Below are positions 16,882-24,259 of a stretch of DNA of 64,000 nt, piece by piece. Under the pieces are notes generated by a model. The model was not told the origin of the DNA. It saw nothing but the letters and a program-made list of their open reading frames with translations, and did no database searches. The translations under genes were made by a program, and so were the position numbers. Numbering within the stretch: the stretch's first letter is position 1; each line of letters starts with the position of its first letter. The DNA is from DATEPR01 sp036279295 (GTDB lineage Bacteria; Actinomycetota; Actinomycetes; Mycobacteriales; Pseudonocardiaceae): assembly GCA_036279295.1 (NCBI GenBank), contig DASUJK010000317.1:6411-70410 (forward strand). The letters are read 5' to 3'.

Positions 16882-17374
16882 TCGGAGCCGCGGCTCTTCT
16901 CGGTGATCGGCACACCGTATTCGGCAAACGCGGCGAGGAATCGTTGCGCGCCGTCGACCGGACCGAGCCGCGTCATGTACCGGCGGCCGTCGACCCGGAT
17001 GAGCAAGGCAATCGACGGACCGTCACGCTGCTCCCAGGTCGTGGCGATCACGTTTCCGCATCGGCCACGTCGAACGTCACCTCCTTGCCGTTCACCAGCG
17101 ACAGAGTGAGCTGACGGCCGTCCGGCGAGAGTTCCATCTTCCGCACGGCTGCTCGGTGCCGGATGTGCACTCTCGCGCTGAAGCCCAGCGCGGCCACAGC
17201 AAGACCGGCCGTCGCGGGGATGCTGAAGAAGTATCCGGATGGGCCGGCGAACAGGAGGACCCAACCGGGAAACGAGAAGAACAAGACGTGCCCGAGCACC
17301 TTGGGAAAGAACGTCGGCGCGTTGTCGTCGTCGATGTACCACGCCGTCACCTGACCGCGCCCCTCAGCAGACAC
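16878..17374 (-). pseudogene. Small two-TM membrane protein split by a one-base frameshift
   Basis: Leftward coding begins near GTG 17350 (in-frame GTG 17374) and carries two hydrophobic segments (LGHVLFFSFPGWVLLFAGP and YFFSIPATAGLAVAALGF). A beta-rich tail MELSPDGRQLTLSLVNG ends prematurely at TGA 17050-17048, after VTFDVADAET. The next frame carries on directly with VIATTWEQRDGPSIALLIRV, YMTRLGPVDGAQRF and AEYGVPI, and stops at 16878. Adding one A to the AAA run near 17054 would give a single protein of about 155 residues. The two-TM plus soluble-domain architecture is complete only when both parts are joined. Function is unknown. Confidence 0.55.
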
Positions 17375-17466
17375 GGAACCATTGTCGCCGCTGGCGGCAA
17401 CGAACAGATGAACAGTGGCTCAACCGCTGGGTCCGGCTCCGCCGAGGTGGTCAGTCGGCCAGCCGT

Positions 17467-17871
17467 TCAGTTGCCTACCGATGCGTGAGCGCGGCGGGCG
17501 CTTTCCACAAGTGCCACAGCCGCCCGCCCGGCCCTCTTGAACTCGGCCGTCGTGACAGGTGTGTGGCTGTACCCGGACTTTGTCTTCAGGTTCAGCAGAG
17601 TGTTCAGGTGCTTGGCGGCATCCTTGTCCACCCTCTTCAGCAACTCGACCGCATCAGCATGGCTCTCCTCCTTGGCGTGCTCGCCGAGGCTGACACAGCA
17701 GATGACATCCGATGCGGCGATACCCGCGTGGACGCACAAGGTCACATAGACATCAGCGACTTCCTCGTCCTGGTCGGCGAATTCATGGATCACGTTGGCC
17801 GCGTCCATGAAGCCATCTGCCTTCCGCAGCCGACCCTCACGGATCTCCGCATTGCACGGTTGGGTCCGCAC
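17467..17871 (-). CDS. HEPN-like helical protein, partner of the nucleotidyltransferase
   Basis: A 134-residue, all-helical protein. It has AANVIHEFADQDEEVADVYV, a CVHAGIAASDVICC segment, EESHADAVELLK (S70-H71) and LKTKSGYSH at 95-103. This layout resembles HEPN proteins that pair with minimal nucleotidyltransferases, where HEPN is an RNase toxin and MNT neutralises it by nucleotidylation. The usual R-x4-6-H catalytic motif is not clear: the nearest match has Lys (K-x5-H), so it may be a non-catalytic or divergent HEPN. GTG 17871 lies 7 bases after the nucleotidyltransferase stop, so the two are co-transcribed. Confidence 0.6.
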   Translation of the reverse strand: MRTQPCNAEIREGRLRKADGFMDAANVIHEFADQDEEVADVYVTLCVHAGIAASDVICCVSLGEHAKEESHADAVELLKRVDKDAAKHLNTLLNLKTKSGYSHTPVTTAEFKRAGRAAVALVESARRAHASVGN

Positions 17872-17878
17872 GCCGAAC

Positions 17879-18499
17879 TTACCCCTTTCGCACTTGCTTG
17901 TTCAGCCAGGAACGAGTTCCGGCAACCGTAAGACCATGATCTAGCACCGCACGCAGGACGGGCTCGTCACGGCCGCGCGCCAGCACCTCGGAAGCCGTGA
18001 ACTCCAACGGTTGCGTGTCGTTGCCGGTCCATCGAGTCACTTCGGCAGCCAAGTCATCGACCTGCGTCTGCCACAATTCGTCGTCGACATCATCTGGCCG
18101 TATCAATAGCAGGTCTAAATCGCTGTCCGCTGTCATGGAGCCGCGAGCGGCGGAGCCGAAGATCGCAGCGTAGACAGGCGGCTGCGCCCAGGATTCCAGC
18201 CGACTCTCAATTCGCTTCAGCAGTTTTCCAGGCAGATCGGCCAGCCCGATGACGTATTCGGCGGCCAGATGCTCACGATTGAGCCGGTAGGTGAAGGTAC
18301 TACCGACCTTGTCGGAATGCACTGTGCCCTGTTTGACCAGCCGAACCAGGACCTTGCGGATACCCGCTTCCGAGTGATGGGTGAGGATTCGATGCAGCTG
18401 ACCGGCCGTGAAGGTGGCATCGCTCCTCGCCAGCACGGCGAGCACATCACCATCGAGCGTCGGCGTGACCGTCGACAGCGGTCGGCTCAACTCCACCAC
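17879..18499 (-). CDS. Winged-helix nucleotidyltransferase (MNT), probable antitoxin/autoregulator
   Basis: About 206 residues. The N-terminal 75 residues look like a winged helix (FTAGQLHRILTHHSEAGIRKVL, LVKQGTVHSDKVG, FTYRLN). The C-terminal part is a pol-beta nucleotidyltransferase: IFGSAARGSMTADSDLDLLLI, with metal ligands near D127 and D129 and a third acidic residue in QPLEFTASE. GTG 18499 is placed 6 bases after GGAGG; the open frame extends to a TTG at 18520 without a ribosome site. Directly upstream lies a 53-base operator made of ACTATAGT palindromes, so the wHTH probably represses its own promoter. With the HEPN-like gene after it, this forms a type VII-like toxin-antitoxin candidate. 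Confidence 0.7.
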   Translation of the reverse strand: MVELSRPLSTVTPTLDGDVLAVLARSDATFTAGQLHRILTHHSEAGIRKVLVRLVKQGTVHSDKVGSTFTYRLNREHLAAEYVIGLADLPGKLLKRIESRLESWAQPPVYAAIFGSAARGSMTADSDLDLLLIRPDDVDDELWQTQVDDLAAEVTRWTGNDTQPLEFTASEVLARGRDEPVLRAVLDHGLTVAGTRSWLNKQVRKG

Positions 18500-18519
18500 G
18501 ACCACCCTCCGTCGCCGCA

Positions 18520-18572
18520 ACTATAGTGCGGACTACCTAACTATAGTACAGAGGAACGTACTATAGTTAGGT
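18520..18572. promoter_or_regulatory. Three phased ACTATAGT palindromes upstream of the MNT/HEPN pair
   Basis: The self-complementary octamer ACTATAGT occurs at 18520-18527, 18540-18547 and 18560-18567, exactly 20 bases apart. The right two are also part of a perfect 15-base inverted repeat, arms 18535-18549 and 18558-18572, with an 8-base spacer. TATAGT in the leftmost copy can serve as a -10 box for leftward transcription, so a bound repressor would cover the promoter. The 20-base spacing places binding faces on the same side of the helix. Confidence 0.7.
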
Positions 18573-18584
18573 GAGGGCAAGCGG

Positions 18585-18809
18585 CTAGTTCAGGTGCGTG
18601 ATCAGGTTCCAGAAGTACGTGACGATCCAGACGCCTGCGGCGATGCCGGCCGCCACCACGGCCAGCAGGCTCACGATCAGCCCCACCATGACCGGCCGCG
18701 CGTGGCACAGGCACGCGATCGATATCCGCTCGCCGGATTCCCAGTCAGACAGGTCCATCTCCACACGATGGCCGCACCGCTCCGACCACGCATCCGTAGT
18801 GATACGCAA
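18585..18809 (-). CDS. Small single-TM protein following trpS
   Basis: A possible 74-residue protein. An N-terminal soluble part has CGHRVEMDLSDWESGERISI and a CLCH stretch. It is followed by one strong membrane segment (VMVGLIVSLLAVVAAGIAAGVW) and a short tail. The frame opens at TTG 18809, immediately after the trpS stop (18812-18810), so translation could be coupled; a GTG a few codons later is also possible. No family is recognised. The clean TM segment and codon use favour a real gene, but the weak start keeps confidence low. Confidence 0.45.
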   Translation of the reverse strand: MRITTDAWSERCGHRVEMDLSDWESGERISIACLCHARPVMVGLIVSLLAVVAAGIAAGVWIVTYFWNLITHLN

Positions 18810-19862
18810 TCAGCCAGTGGTGAGTCGGCCTGAGCGTTCGGCCTTGCGGCGGATCTGGTTGAACGCGGCCGTCAGGCCCATCGCCTTGCGGGTGGCGAAC
18901 ACCGTGTCCTGGACCTCTTTACGGGTCCGCGCGGTGCCTTCCACGATCAGCTGGTCGACCAGGCCGCCCTGCTCCTCGTACTTCGCCCTGCGTTCGAGCA
19001 TCGGCGCGAGGAAGCGGTTGATCGCGGCGGCCAGCTTCTCCTTGACCTCGACGTCGCCGACCTTGCCTTCGCGGTAGCGCGCCTTCAGGTCCTCGACCTC
19101 GGCCTTGTTGTCGTTGAACACGTCGTGGTAGCTGAACACCGGGTTGCCCTCGACGGTGCCAGGGATGTCGGCCCGGATGCGCTTGGGATCGGTGTACATG
19201 CCCATGACCTTCTTGCGCACCTCGGCTGGCGGGTCGGACAGGTAGATGACGTTGCCGATGCTCTTGCTCATCTTCGACTGGCCGTCCGTGCCGACCAGCG
19301 TGGGCACGTCGGCCTCGATCATCTCGGTGACCGGGAACGTGTCGCCGTACAGGTGGTTGAACCGGCGGGCGATCTCCCTGGTGATCTCCACGTGCGGCGC
19401 GTTGTCCTTGCCCACCGGGCACACGTGCGCGCGCACGCACAGGATGTCGGCGGCCTGGAGCACCGGGTAGCCGAGCAGCCCGTAGGGCATCTCCTCCTTG
19501 CCGGCGTCCCGCGCCATGTCCTTCAGGCTCGGGATGCGCTCCAGCCTCGGCACGGTGACCAGGTTCTGGAACAGCGTGTTCAGCTCGCACACCTCGGGCA
19601 CGGCGGACTGGAGGTACCACGTGGCGCGCTCCGGGTCGATGCCGGCGGCCAGCGAGTCGAGCACCAGGTGGCGGGCGTTCTCGGCCACCGTCGCGATGTC
19701 CTCGCGGGTGTTCTTCGTGGTCAGCATGTGCAGGTCGGCGATGATGAAGAAGCTCTCGTACTCCTGCTGCAACCGGATCCGGTTGGCGATGCTGCCCACG
19801 TAGTGGCCGAGATGGAGCTTGCCGGTCGGTCGGTCCCCGGTCAGCATCCGGCGCGTCGTCAT
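18810..19862 (-). CDS. trpS: Tryptophan--tRNA ligase
   Basis: A 350-residue class I aminoacyl-tRNA synthetase charging tRNA-Trp. The HIGH-type motif appears as KLHLGHY near residue 15-21 after GDRPTG. The KMSKS loop is exact (GQSKMSKSIGN). The AADILCVRAHVCPVGKDN segment forms the active site. ATG 19862 is the only start giving the canonical MTTRRMLTGDRPTGKLH N-terminus; the open frame continues upstream into sdaA without meaning. Some actinomycetes carry a second, antibiotic-resistant trpS; nothing here settles whether this is the only copy. Confidence 0.93.
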   Translation of the reverse strand: MTTRRMLTGDRPTGKLHLGHYVGSIANRIRLQQEYESFFIIADLHMLTTKNTREDIATVAENARHLVLDSLAAGIDPERATWYLQSAVPEVCELNTLFQNLVTVPRLERIPSLKDMARDAGKEEMPYGLLGYPVLQAADILCVRAHVCPVGKDNAPHVEITREIARRFNHLYGDTFPVTEMIEADVPTLVGTDGQSKMSKSIGNVIYLSDPPAEVRKKVMGMYTDPKRIRADIPGTVEGNPVFSYHDVFNDNKAEVEDLKARYREGKVGDVEVKEKLAAAINRFLAPMLERRAKYEEQGGLVDQLIVEGTARTRKEVQDTVFATRKAMGLTAAFNQIRRKAERSGRLTTG

Positions 19863-19876
19863 GACGCACAGCTTAG

Positions 19877-21250
19877 TTAGCACTCGATGACGTTCACCGC
19901 GAGCCCGCCGCGGGCCGTCTCCTTGTACTTGATCTTCATGTCGGCGCCGGTCTCCCGCATGGTCTTGATGACCTTGTCCAACGACACGAAGTGCTGCCCG
20001 TCGCCGCGCAACGCCATCCTCGCGGCGCTGATCGCCTTGATCGACGCCAGCGCGTTGCGCTCGATGCACGGGATCTGCACCAGGCCACCGACCGGGTCGC
20101 ACGTCAGGCCGAGGTTGTGCTCCATGGCGATCTCGGCCGCGTTCTCCACCTGCTCCGGCGAGCCGCCGAGCACCTCGCACAGGCCGGCCGCTGCCATCGA
20201 GCACGCCGAGCCGACCTCACCCTGACAGCCGACCTCGGCACCGGAGATCGAGGCGTTCTCCTTGAACAGCACGCCGATCGCGCCTGCGGTGAGCAGGAAC
20301 CGGACCACACCGTCGGCGTTCGCGCCGGGCACGAACCGGGTGTAGTAGTGCAACACGGCCGGCACGATCCCGGCCGCGCCGTTCGTCGGTGCCGTCACCA
20401 CCCGGCCGCCGGACGCGTTCTCCTCGTTCACGGCCAGGGCGAACAGGCTCACCCAGTCCAGCACCCGCAGCGGGTCGGTGACGAAGTGCTCCTCGGTCAG
20501 CGTCCGGTGCAGTTCGGCGGCCCGACGCCGGACCTTCAGCCCACCGGGCAGCGTGCCGTCCTGCTCGCAGCCGCGCCGCACGCACTCCTGCATGGCGTCC
20601 CAGATCTCGGCCAACCCGGATCGGACCGTCTGCTCCGCACGCCAGGACAGTTCGTTGGCCAGCATCACACCGCTGATCGGCAGCTCAGCCCGGGCGCACG
20701 CGGCCAGCAGTTCGCCGCCGGTGGTGAACGGGTGCGCGACCGGGGTGTCGTCCGGCTTGATCCGGTCGGCACCGGTGGCCGACTCGTCCACGACGAACCC
20801 GCCGCCGACCGAGTAGTACGTGCTGGCCCGCAGCGTCTCACCAGCTGGGTCGACAGCCGTGAAGATCATCCCGTTGGGGTGGGTGGGCAGTGACTTGCGG
20901 CGGTGCAGGACCAGGTCGTGGTCCGGGTCGAAGGCGACGGTGTGCTCGCCGAGCAGGTCGACGGCGTGTTGTCGTTTGATGTCGGCGACCCGGTCACCAA
21001 CGGTGTCGACGTCCACCGTCCGGGGGTCCTCCCCCAGGAGGCCGAGCAGCACGGCGCGGTCGCTGCCGTGGCCGTGCCCGGTGGCGCCGAGCGATCCGAA
21101 CAGCTCGGCCCGGACCGACGCGGTGCGGGTGAGCAGACCGTCGGCACGCAGGCCGACCACGAACATCCGGGCGGCTTTCATCGGACCGACCGTGTGCGAA
21201 CTGGACGGTCCGATACCAATGCTGAACAGGTCGAACACACTGATTGCCAT
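19877..21250 (-). CDS. sdaA: L-serine ammonia-lyase, iron-sulfur type
   Basis: A 457-residue single-chain L-serine dehydratase converting serine to pyruvate and ammonia. The N-terminal beta domain begins ISVFDLFSIGIGPSSSHTVGP. The C-terminal alpha domain carries the serine- and cluster-binding regions GCQGEVGSACSMAAAG, NLGLTCDPVGGLVQIPCIERN and a final Cys in the tail NVIEC. The conserved cysteines suit an oxygen-sensitive 4Fe-4S cluster. It ends 14 bases before trpS, with which it may share a transcript. Confidence 0.93.
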   Translation of the reverse strand: MAISVFDLFSIGIGPSSSHTVGPMKAARMFVVGLRADGLLTRTASVRAELFGSLGATGHGHGSDRAVLLGLLGEDPRTVDVDTVGDRVADIKRQHAVDLLGEHTVAFDPDHDLVLHRRKSLPTHPNGMIFTAVDPAGETLRASTYYSVGGGFVVDESATGADRIKPDDTPVAHPFTTGGELLAACARAELPISGVMLANELSWRAEQTVRSGLAEIWDAMQECVRRGCEQDGTLPGGLKVRRRAAELHRTLTEEHFVTDPLRVLDWVSLFALAVNEENASGGRVVTAPTNGAAGIVPAVLHYYTRFVPGANADGVVRFLLTAGAIGVLFKENASISGAEVGCQGEVGSACSMAAAGLCEVLGGSPEQVENAAEIAMEHNLGLTCDPVGGLVQIPCIERNALASIKAISAARMALRGDGQHFVSLDKVIKTMRETGADMKIKYKETARGGLAVNVIEC

Positions 21251-21292
21251 AGCAGCCCAACACTACCCGCGCGCTGCTGGCGGACGACCGGA

Positions 21293-21676
21293 TCAGCACA
21301 CCGTCCGGTGGCAGTGGTGACGGCGGGTCGGCGGCGACGGGAACGTGGGAAACGGCGGGAACGTCGGCAGTGTCGGCTTGACGTGCGTGGTCGTCGGCGG
21401 CGGTGTCGTCGTCGTGATCTTCGGCGGCGGTGGGGGCGGCGGCGTCGTGGTGGTTGGCACCGCGGCAGCCGCTGCCGCACCGGGCAACGGCTGGCCGGTG
21501 CCCAGTTGGGCCGCGGCCGCTGACACCCCGGTCATCGCCTGCGGGAAGCCCTCGTCAGCGTGCGCGGTATCAGCGTCGGGAATCGACAACAGGCCGAAGA
21601 CGCAGGAAGCGGCGACCACAGCGCCGAGAATCGCCCCGAGAGCCACCCGACCCTGCCCACCGAGGCGAGCCAACAC
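21293..21676 (-). CDS. Small secreted or anchored proline-rich protein
   Basis: A 127-residue protein. An N-terminal hydrophobic segment (VALGAILGAVVAASCVFGLL) acts as signal peptide or anchor and is followed by DADTAHADEGFP, a likely cleavage region. The second half is a low-complexity Pro/Thr tract (TTTTPPPPPPPKITTTTPPP) ending in HHCHRTVC. Such tails usually span the cell wall. No family is recognised. It sits alone between sdaA and the XRE regulator, all on the same strand. Confidence 0.55.
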   Translation of the reverse strand: MLARLGGQGRVALGAILGAVVAASCVFGLLSIPDADTAHADEGFPQAMTGVSAAAAQLGTGQPLPGAAAAAAVPTTTTPPPPPPPKITTTTPPPTTTHVKPTLPTFPPFPTFPSPPTRRHHCHRTVC

Positions 21677-21734
21677 GCTCCGTGTCTATCGGTAGTCGCC
21701 CGTTCGGGTCAAGCCGATCCTCACCCTAACCGGA

Positions 21735-22652
21735 TCACAGTTCGGCCAGGGCATGCAACGAGCGCACCTTGGCCCAGCTGTCCTCGTCGGCCGGTGTGTA
21801 CGTGGTGAGCTTGATCTCGGACCGCTGACCGAACCACAGCTGGGTGTACTCGAACCGGATCAGGCCGACATCCGGGTGCAGGTAGCGCTTGGTGAAGTTC
21901 TCCGGCGCACGCACCTCGTGCTGGTTCCACATCCGCTCGAACTCGGGTGACTCCTGCCGCAGCCGCCGGACCAGGCACTTCCAGCTCGACTCGGCGACGT
22001 GCTGAGCCATCGCGGCCCGGAACTGCGCCACCATCCTGGGCGCGTTCTCCTCCCAGTCGATGATCCGCGAACGCCAGGACGGCGACGTGAACGCCAGCAC
22101 CAGCGAGTTGCGGTCCTCGAACGGCAGCGAGTCCAGCCCGCCGACCATCCGGTCGTACGTGCGGTTGCGGGCCAGGATGTCGTACCGGGCGTTGGACACC
22201 ACGGCGGGAATCGGCTCCAGCTGGCGCAGCATCACCAGCATCGTCTGGCTGATCACGCGGCAGTCCCGGCCGATCGGCGGTTCCGGCTGTCCGGCCAGCG
22301 TGTACAGGTGAATCCGCTCGTACGGGTCCAGGTGCAGCGTGGCCGCGATCGCGGCGAGCACCTGCTCGGACGCGTGGATGTCACGGCCCTGCTCCAGCCA
22401 CGTGTACCACGTCACACCCACCCCGGCGAGCTGCGCGACCTCCTCGCGGCGCAGGCCGGGGGTCCGACGACGGCCACTGAGCGGCAGGCCGACCTGTTCG
22501 GGGGTGATCCGCTCCCGCCTGCTGCGCAGGAACGCCGCCAGCTCCTGCCGCCGGACATCGTCGGACAGCCGGGTATCCGGCTCCGGGTGCTCCGGCAGGC
22601 TGGTCAGCTGCGCGGTCAGGCTCTGTTCGTCAGCCTGCACGAATGTGGTCAC
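21735..22652 (-). CDS. XRE-family regulator with MmyB-like ligand domain, divergent from an MFS pump
   Basis: A 305-residue regulator. The helix-turn-helix at about residues 32-95 reads LRSRRERITPEQVGLP, then TPGLRREEVAQLAGVGVTWYTWLEQGRDIHAS, the hallmark of the MmyB group. The C-terminal domain (LLVMLRQLEPIPAVVSNARYDIL; FTKRYLHPDVGLIRFEYTQLWF) is MmyB-like and binds a hydrophobic ligand, probably fatty-acid-like, in a studied homologue. GTG 22652 gives the natural N-terminus. Its promoter faces a DHA2 efflux gene across about 100 bases containing inverted repeats, so it probably controls that pump. Confidence 0.82.
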   Translation of the reverse strand: MTTFVQADEQSLTAQLTSLPEHPEPDTRLSDDVRRQELAAFLRSRRERITPEQVGLPLSGRRRTPGLRREEVAQLAGVGVTWYTWLEQGRDIHASEQVLAAIAATLHLDPYERIHLYTLAGQPEPPIGRDCRVISQTMLVMLRQLEPIPAVVSNARYDILARNRTYDRMVGGLDSLPFEDRNSLVLAFTSPSWRSRIIDWEENAPRMVAQFRAAMAQHVAESSWKCLVRRLRQESPEFERMWNQHEVRAPENFTKRYLHPDVGLIRFEYTQLWFGQRSEIKLTTYTPADEDSWAKVRSLHALAEL

Positions 22653-22684
22653 CAGACCACCATGCCACGTCTGGCAGCCTGTTA

Positions 22685-22705
22685 CCAGGTAGTTCGGGTA
22701 CCTGG
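22685..22705. promoter_or_regulatory. Inverted repeat between XRE regulator and MFS pump
   Basis: CCAGGTA (22685-22691) and TACCTGG (22699-22705) form a perfect 7-base inverted repeat with a 7-base spacer, extended imperfectly by TTA and ATAA. A second short CTGG-cta-CCAG element follows at 22717-22727. Both lie in the divergent gap and are candidate sites for the XRE protein. Confidence 0.45.
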
Positions 22706-22753
22706 ATAAACACACTCTGGCTACCAGTGTCCGGCCCGCCGCAAGGTGGTGGC

Positions 22754-24241
22754 ATGACATCGGACCTCGGAACTGCCTCGACCCCTGCTGCCAACGTGCG
22801 CCAGCGGTCCAGCCGGCGCGGTCCCGCACTCAGCACACTTTCCACCGCAGCACCGACACCGCCAGCAGCGCTGACACCCACCGGCCTCGCCACCGTGCTG
22901 TTCGGTGCCGCGCTGCCGATGATCGACTTCTTCATCGTCAACGTCGCGTTGCCGACCATCGATACCAACCTGCACGCGTCAACCGCCACGCTGGAACTCG
23001 TCGTCGCCGGCTACGGCATTGGCTACGCGCTGCTCCTGGTACTCGGCGGCCGGCTCGGCGACTCGTTCGGCCGCCGCCGGATGTTCCTGGCCGGCATGGC
23101 CGCGTTCACGCTGACCTCGCTGGTCTGCGGGCTCGCGCCGACCGCGGCCACTCTCGTGGTGGCCAGGGTCGCGCAGGGCGCGGCGGCCGCGATGATGCTG
23201 CCGCAGGTGCTCTCCACCATCCAGGCCACCACGACCGGCCAGCACCGGTCCAAGGCCCTCGGCTACTACGGCGCGGTCGGCGGACTGTCCAGCGTCGTCG
23301 GCCAACTGCTCGGCGGCGCGCTGGTGTCCGCGGACATCGCGGGCACCAGCTGGCGGCCGATCTTCCTGGTCAACGTCCCGGTCGGCGTCGTCGGCCTGAT
23401 CATGGCCCGCAAGACCGTGCCGGAAACCCGGTCCACCAACCCGATCGGCGTCGACCGGGCGGGCACGCTGATGCTCGGTGTCAGCCTGCTGGCCCTGCTG
23501 GTGCCGCTGACCGAGGGCGCAACGTTCGGCTGGCCACTGTGGACGTGGCTGCTGCTGGCCGCGTCCCCGTTCGCGGCAACCGGGTTCGTGCTGGTCGAAC
23601 GCCGGGTCGAGCGGTCCGGCCGGGTACCGCTGCTGCCGCCGTCGATCATGCGGATGCCGTCCATGCGACAGGGGCTGCTGCTCGCGGTGCCGTTCTTCGC
23701 GGGCTTCGGCGGTTTCATGTTCGTCTACGCGGTCACCCTGCAGGACTCGCTGCACCTGGGCCCGTTCCAGGCCGGGCTGGCGCTGACTCCGCTGGCGGCC
23801 GGCTTCTTCGTCGTCTCGCTGATCAGCAGCAGGCTGGTGGCCCGGCTCGGCGGTGCCAGGGTGATCGGCTACGGCGCCGTCATCCAGGCCGTCGGCATCG
23901 CCGTCACCGTCGCCACGACGCTGTTGACCTGGCCGGACCTGACCATCCTCAATCTGGCACCGGGCATGGTGCTGATGGGGATCGGCAACGCCATGACCAT
24001 GACAACGCTGTTCCGGGTGGTGCTGTCCGGGGTGCCGACCGACCGGGCCGGTGTGGGCAGCGGCGCGCTGGCCACCACCCAGCAGACCGCGCTGGCACTG
24101 GGTGTGGCCACGCTGGGCACCCTGTACGCGGGCGTCAGCACGGCGCACGAACTGGGCTCACGGAACGCGTTCTCGCTGGTCCTCGCCGTCCTGTTCGTCA
24201 TCGCCTGCGGGCTCGCGATCGGAGCCCGCAGGCTGCGGTGA
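22754..24241 (+). CDS. DHA2-family (14-TM) MFS drug exporter
   Basis: A 495-residue polytopic protein with about 14 hydrophobic segments, the DHA2 pattern. Family motifs are visible: IDFFIVNVALPTI in TM1, GYALLLVLGGRLGDSFGRRRMF (motif A) after TM2, VARVAQGAAAAMMLPQVL (motif B) and SVVGQLLGGALV (motif C, proton antiporters). ATG 22754 follows GGTGG. It diverges from the MmyB-type regulator and presumably exports a toxic compound sensed by it; the substrate cannot be read. It converges with the amidohydrolase with an 18-base gap. Confidence 0.85.
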   Translation: MTSDLGTASTPAANVRQRSSRRGPALSTLSTAAPTPPAALTPTGLATVLFGAALPMIDFFIVNVALPTIDTNLHASTATLELVVAGYGIGYALLLVLGGRLGDSFGRRRMFLAGMAAFTLTSLVCGLAPTAATLVVARVAQGAAAAMMLPQVLSTIQATTTGQHRSKALGYYGAVGGLSSVVGQLLGGALVSADIAGTSWRPIFLVNVPVGVVGLIMARKTVPETRSTNPIGVDRAGTLMLGVSLLALLVPLTEGATFGWPLWTWLLLAASPFAATGFVLVERRVERSGRVPLLPPSIMRMPSMRQGLLLAVPFFAGFGGFMFVYAVTLQDSLHLGPFQAGLALTPLAAGFFVVSLISSRLVARLGGARVIGYGAVIQAVGIAVTVATTLLTWPDLTILNLAPGMVLMGIGNAMTMTTLFRVVLSGVPTDRAGVGSGALATTQQTALALGVATLGTLYAGVSTAHELGSRNAFSLVLAVLFVIACGLAIGARRLR

Positions 24242-24259
24242 CCCGGTGGGCGATGCGGC

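Noticed and set aside
17045..17060. Programmed -1 frameshift in the small membrane protein
   Set aside because: The site GCG GAA ACG TGA is not a canonical slippery heptamer and no downstream hairpin is evident; a missing A is simpler.
21293..21480. Tandem repeat or CRISPR-like array in the GGC/ACC-rich stretch
   Set aside because: The repetition comes from the Pro/Thr codons of a secreted protein tail; there are no regular spacers.
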